From JAVHYG01 sp040390025 (lineage in GTDB: Bacteria; Pseudomonadota; Gammaproteobacteria; Diplorickettsiales; Diplorickettsiaceae): a stretch of 64,000 bases of DNA. The notes under the pieces were generated by a model. The model saw only the letters and a program-made list of their open reading frames with translations. It was not told where the DNA came from and made no database searches. This document shows, piece by piece, positions 61,212 through 64,000 of this stretch (positions are counted from its first letter, which is position 1; every line of letters starts with the position of its first letter). Location: the NCBI GenBank assembly GCA_040390025.1, contig JAZJZD010000009.1:62001-126000 (forward strand), written 5' to 3'. The translations under genes and the position numbers were made by a program.

Positions 61212-62068
61212 ACACAGAGAAGTATTCATGGAAACCAGAATTAAAGCATAGGTTAAAAAATGAAGGATATATACATTTAAAAAATTTTTTTTCAAAAAAA
61301 GAGATTAATGATATATGCTATTTAATATATCAATTAATTGGGTATATTATTTTAAGTAATAAACTCCATATTAATAGAAATAGGTACTCAATGGAGATTT
61401 TTGATTCCGCTTATATGGATTTAATAACTACTAATGAAAAATTTCATCGTATAATTTATGATGCTGTAAAAAATTTACCAGGGCTTATATCTATAATATC
61501 TTCAGGAAAGAGCATTAGTTTAGCGACTTATTTACTTGAGACACCTCATATTGGTATTGCACATAGAAGCTATGGGATTCGTATTGATAAACCATTCGAT
61601 AATATTTTTATGACCGACTGGCATCAAGACTTTCATTCTCATGCGCGGGCTAAAAAAGGGCTTGTTTTTTGGGTTCCAATAAGTGCGTATTCTCCCGATA
61701 TTGGCATGTTAAAAATACTTAAAAGTAGCCATATTCATGGCCCAAGAAAAGTAAGGAAATTAATTGACATTGCTTTAGATAAAACTGAGTATACAAAAAA
61801 AGCAAATAGTATAAAAATAGAGAAAATTGATAAAATCCTAGAAAAAAGTAAGGTCATTTTGATAGAGGCTAGCCAGCGGGATCTAGTTATTTTTGATTAT
61901 ATGACGGTTCATCGTTCCGGCTATAATCGTAGCTCCAGATGTAGATGGAGCATTCAAGCGAGATATTTCTCTTTTGAAGATGAATGGGGAATTAATATGG
62001 GTTGGCCCGGATCAATTACATGCGGAAAAAGTTATGAAGAAATTATTCCTGAACTAATAGTAGTATAA
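61208..62068 (+). CDS. PhyH-family Fe(II)/2-oxoglutarate dioxygenase-like protein
   Basis: A 286-residue protein with the facial-triad pattern of phytanoyl-CoA dioxygenase relatives: the His-x-Asp in TDWHQDFHSHARAKKG (near 136-140), then GMLKILKSSHIHGPR, and a distal His plus Arg in MTVHRSGYNRSSRCRWSIQ. The start overlaps the preceding stop as ATGA. Such enzymes hydroxylate or otherwise oxidise sugars or lipids. Beside the C-methyltransferase it may modify the branched sugar; the substrate is unproven. Confidence 0.78.
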   Translation: MNTEKYSWKPELKHRLKNEGYIHLKNFFSKKEINDICYLIYQLIGYIILSNKLHINRNRYSMEIFDSAYMDLITTNEKFHRIIYDAVKNLPGLISIISSGKSISLATYLLETPHIGIAHRSYGIRIDKPFDNIFMTDWHQDFHSHARAKKGLVFWVPISAYSPDIGMLKILKSSHIHGPRKVRKLIDIALDKTEYTKKANSIKIEKIDKILEKSKVILIEASQRDLVIFDYMTVHRSGYNRSSRCRWSIQARYFSFEDEWGINMGWPGSITCGKSYEEIIPELIVV

Positions 62069-62069
62069 A

Positions 62070-63215
62070 ATGAGTTGTATTATTTGTTATTCGTCTTTAA
62101 ATAATGGCCTTATATATGAGAGTGAATATAATATGGCCATTTCTTCTTTAACTAATTTTTTTGAAGCAAAACTAGAGGTATATTTTTGCGATTTTTGTGG
62201 TCATCTGCAAACTAAGAAAGTAAATAATTTAGAGGAATATTATAAGCATAGTTATAATATTTTAATTGACAGTGACGAAGAAGATCAACTTTATGTTGCC
62301 AAGGATGGCACTACAAGCTTTCGCTTAGCTTATCAGGCCGATATTTTTTTAGAAAAAATAAAGCCTAAAAAAAATACAAGGCTATTAGATTATGGTTGCG
62401 CTAAGGCAGCTACTTTAAAGAAAATTGTAAGGATTAGAAACGATATTATTCCGTTTTGTTATGATCTAAGTTATGCTTATCAAGCCTTTTGGAAAGGCTC
62501 GATTCAAGAAAAAAATTGTTTTATAGGAAATATACCTAGCTATCTTAATGGTTCTTTTCATTATGTTACTTCATTCTTCTCGTTAGAACATACTGACGTC
62601 CCTAGACAATTTATTCGAGATGTTTATCGGTTGTTAGATAATGATGGGATTTTTTTGTGTGTTGTCCCAAATATTTTTAAAAATTTTGCTGATTTATTAG
62701 TTATTGATCACATTAGTCATTTTACTTCACTATCATTAAGCTACCTTTTTTATTTAGAAGGTTTTGAGATTTTAGATTATGACTCCTCTATATATAATTC
62801 TGCTTTGGTTATTACAGCAAGGAAAAAGCCAAGAATATCTTTAAAACAGTCTACTACTGTTTTTGAATTAAAAAAAGAAATTATTGAAATTGTAGATTTT
62901 TGGAAAAATTTCAATAAAAAAATAATATCTGTAAGTGATTTTTATGATGCAGAAAAGACTGCTATTTATGGCTCAGGTTTTTATGGGGCCTATTTAAGCT
63001 TATTTCTTCAAAAAAAACCTAGATATTTTTTAGATCAAAATCCAAGTCGACAAGGAAAATGTTTGTTTGATATTCCAATTATTTCTCCTAAAGACATGCC
63101 AGAAACTATCGAGACTATCTTTGTAGGCTTAAATCCTGTTAATGCTAAATCATCTATAGAGAAATCGAGTTTAGCCTTTCATGAAAACCTACATTTTATT
63201 TATATTGATCCATAA
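62070..63215 (+). CDS. Methyltransferase with zinc-ribbon start and C-terminal nucleotide-binding-like domain
   Basis: A 381-residue protein with N-terminal CxxC pairs (MSCIIC and FCDFCGHLQ), a SAM domain (RLLDYGCAKAATLKKI, FFSLEHTDVPRQFIRDVYR) and a C-terminal Rossmann-like part (TAIYGSGFYGAYLSLF, YFLDQNPSRQGKCLFD). The architecture parallels the C-methyltransferase at 59539 but has diverged, so C- or O-methylation are both possible. Its start lies one base after the dioxygenase stop. Confidence 0.78.
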   Translation: MSCIICYSSLNNGLIYESEYNMAISSLTNFFEAKLEVYFCDFCGHLQTKKVNNLEEYYKHSYNILIDSDEEDQLYVAKDGTTSFRLAYQADIFLEKIKPKKNTRLLDYGCAKAATLKKIVRIRNDIIPFCYDLSYAYQAFWKGSIQEKNCFIGNIPSYLNGSFHYVTSFFSLEHTDVPRQFIRDVYRLLDNDGIFLCVVPNIFKNFADLLVIDHISHFTSLSLSYLFYLEGFEILDYDSSIYNSALVITARKKPRISLKQSTTVFELKKEIIEIVDFWKNFNKKIISVSDFYDAEKTAIYGSGFYGAYLSLFLQKKPRYFLDQNPSRQGKCLFDIPIISPKDMPETIETIFVGLNPVNAKSSIEKSSLAFHENLHFIYIDP

Positions 63216-63218
63216 TTT

Positions 63219-63836
63219 ATGTCATTTATTACAAATCAATTAGCAAATCATTATAGAAAAACTTTTTATGAGCATGGGCCAACTCCAAAAGGTGTAGATT
63301 GGAAAGATTATGAAACGTCTTTGATTAGATATAATCAAATGTTCAAATTATTTTTAAATACTCATACGAAAATTGAAGTTTTAGATTTAGGTTGTGGTTA
63401 TGGTGCTTTTCTTGAATTTTTAAAGATTAAAAAAATAAAATTTAATTATTTTGGAATTGATGTAGTAGCTCAGATGATTGATTATGCTAAGAAAAAATAT
63501 AGTGAAAAAGAATTTAAATGTATTGATATATTCGATATGCCTTTAAATAAAAAATTTGATTATATTGTGTGTAACGGAATTTTAACTCAAAAACTTGATG
63601 TACGATTAAATGATATGAATTTTTTTTTAAAAAAAATCATTAGACGCATGTTTAATTTATCGACTATTGGAATTTGTTTTAATGTAATGAGTACACATGT
63701 TAATTTTTTTTCACCTAACTTATATTATAAAAGTCCATCCGAGATGTTGTTTTATTGTTTATCTGAAATAACTAGTAAGGTTAGAATAGATCATTCGTAT
63801 GGTTTATATGAATATTCAGTTTATTTATATAAATGA
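63219..63836 (+). CDS. Class I SAM-dependent methyltransferase, small
   Basis: A 205-residue methyltransferase with motif I VLDLGCGYGAFLEFL (near 52-66), FGIDVVAQMIDYAKKKY and DYIVCNGILTQ. It begins three bases after the preceding gene. No extra domain is present, and the substrate is unknown. It adds to at least six other methyltransferase domains in the window. Confidence 0.82.
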   Translation: MSFITNQLANHYRKTFYEHGPTPKGVDWKDYETSLIRYNQMFKLFLNTHTKIEVLDLGCGYGAFLEFLKIKKIKFNYFGIDVVAQMIDYAKKKYSEKEFKCIDIFDMPLNKKFDYIVCNGILTQKLDVRLNDMNFFLKKIIRRMFNLSTIGICFNVMSTHVNFFSPNLYYKSPSEMLFYCLSEITSKVRIDHSYGLYEYSVYLYK

Positions 63837-63842
63837 TAATTT

Positions 63843-64000
63843 ATGGATAGTAATATACTCGGAGTTATTGCAAGTTCCGGTGGAGGCGTTATTTTTGAGA
63901 TTCTTCCATTTCTTAGAAGAAAGAAAATAGATTTAAAAATAATTACTGATAGATCATGTGAAATTGAATCTAAATGCATTATGGAGAATATTGAATTTAA
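63843..64000 (+). CDS. 5' end of an unidentified gene, cut by the window edge
   Basis: An ATG at 63843 opens a frame that runs off the end after 52 codons. The visible start has a short hydrophobic strand, a glycine-rich turn (VIASSGGGVIFEIL) and a second strand (IDLKIITD). This is loosely like the first beta-alpha-beta unit of formyltransferases, but too little is present to assign a family. It follows the small methyltransferase by six bases. Confidence 0.6.
   Translation, partial: MDSNILGVIASSGGGVIFEILPFLRRKKIDLKIITDRSCEIESKCIMENIEF

Overview
The window reads as chromosome of an AT-rich gammaproteobacterium, most likely of the order Legionellales (Coxiella/Rickettsiella/Legionella-like). 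This rests on the yhdP-tldD, msbA and pyrG proteins, on a surface-polysaccharide gene content that resembles, from memory, the Coxiella phase I LPS region, and on dispersed palindromic repeats, one of them inside a coding sequence. No database comparison was possible, so the placement is tentative. No rRNA, tRNA, CRISPR, phage or transposase gene was recognised.

Layout. 1-3369: the end of yhdP, an unknown gene and tldD. 3610-5346: an MsbA-type lipid A flippase. 5409-17590: a rightward operon with a methyltransferase, a polyprenyl-phosphate sugar transferase, nucleotide-sugar enzymes, a GDP-D-glycero-D-manno-heptose module (gmhA, hddA, an hddC-like gene broken at an A9 tract, and a transaldolase), a GT-C-like membrane protein and wecA. 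17598-19857: a structured leader, a small Cys-rich lipoprotein with its own strong terminator, then a DUF692 (MNIO) enzyme and a DUF2063 partner. This is a bufferin/methanobactin-type peptide-modification arrangement and is directly abutted by pyrG (19858-21516).

21639-64000: a very large O-antigen locus. It holds an ABC exporter (wzm/wzt), a ColD-like 3-dehydratase and an unknown membrane protein. A leftward operon follows (gmd, a small basic protein, a 1351-residue GT-GT-FkbM fusion, an MBOAT acyltransferase, an AlgX/AlgJ-like protein and a methyltransferase). Then come manC, several glycosyltransferases and the complete dTDP-L-rhamnose set (rfbC, rfbA, rfbD, rfbB). Next is a complete Wbp-type route to UDP-2,3-diacetamido-hexuronic acid (wbpI, A, B, D, E), continued by Bordetella Wbm-like epimerases and an asparagine-synthase-like amidotransferase. 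Two tandem paralogous glycosyltransferases follow, then a CDP-sugar branch (rfbF, rfbG, a C-methyltransferase and a truncated 3,5-epimerase). A PhyH-type dioxygenase, two more methyltransferases and an incomplete gene end the window.

Together the genes predict an O-polysaccharide started by WecA and exported by an ABC transporter. Its likely sugars are rhamnose, a 3,6-dideoxyhexose, heptose, amidated 2,3-diacetamido uronic acid and a C-methyl-branched deoxysugar, with O-acylation and several methylations. The most unusual non-polysaccharide item is the Cys-rich lipoprotein/DUF692/DUF2063 cluster at 17.6-19.9 kb. Dispersed repeats (taccgctcg/cgagcggta pairs and two longer palindromes) sit in several intergenic regions and inside the DUF2063 gene. 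No gene-free stretch exceeds 300 bases.
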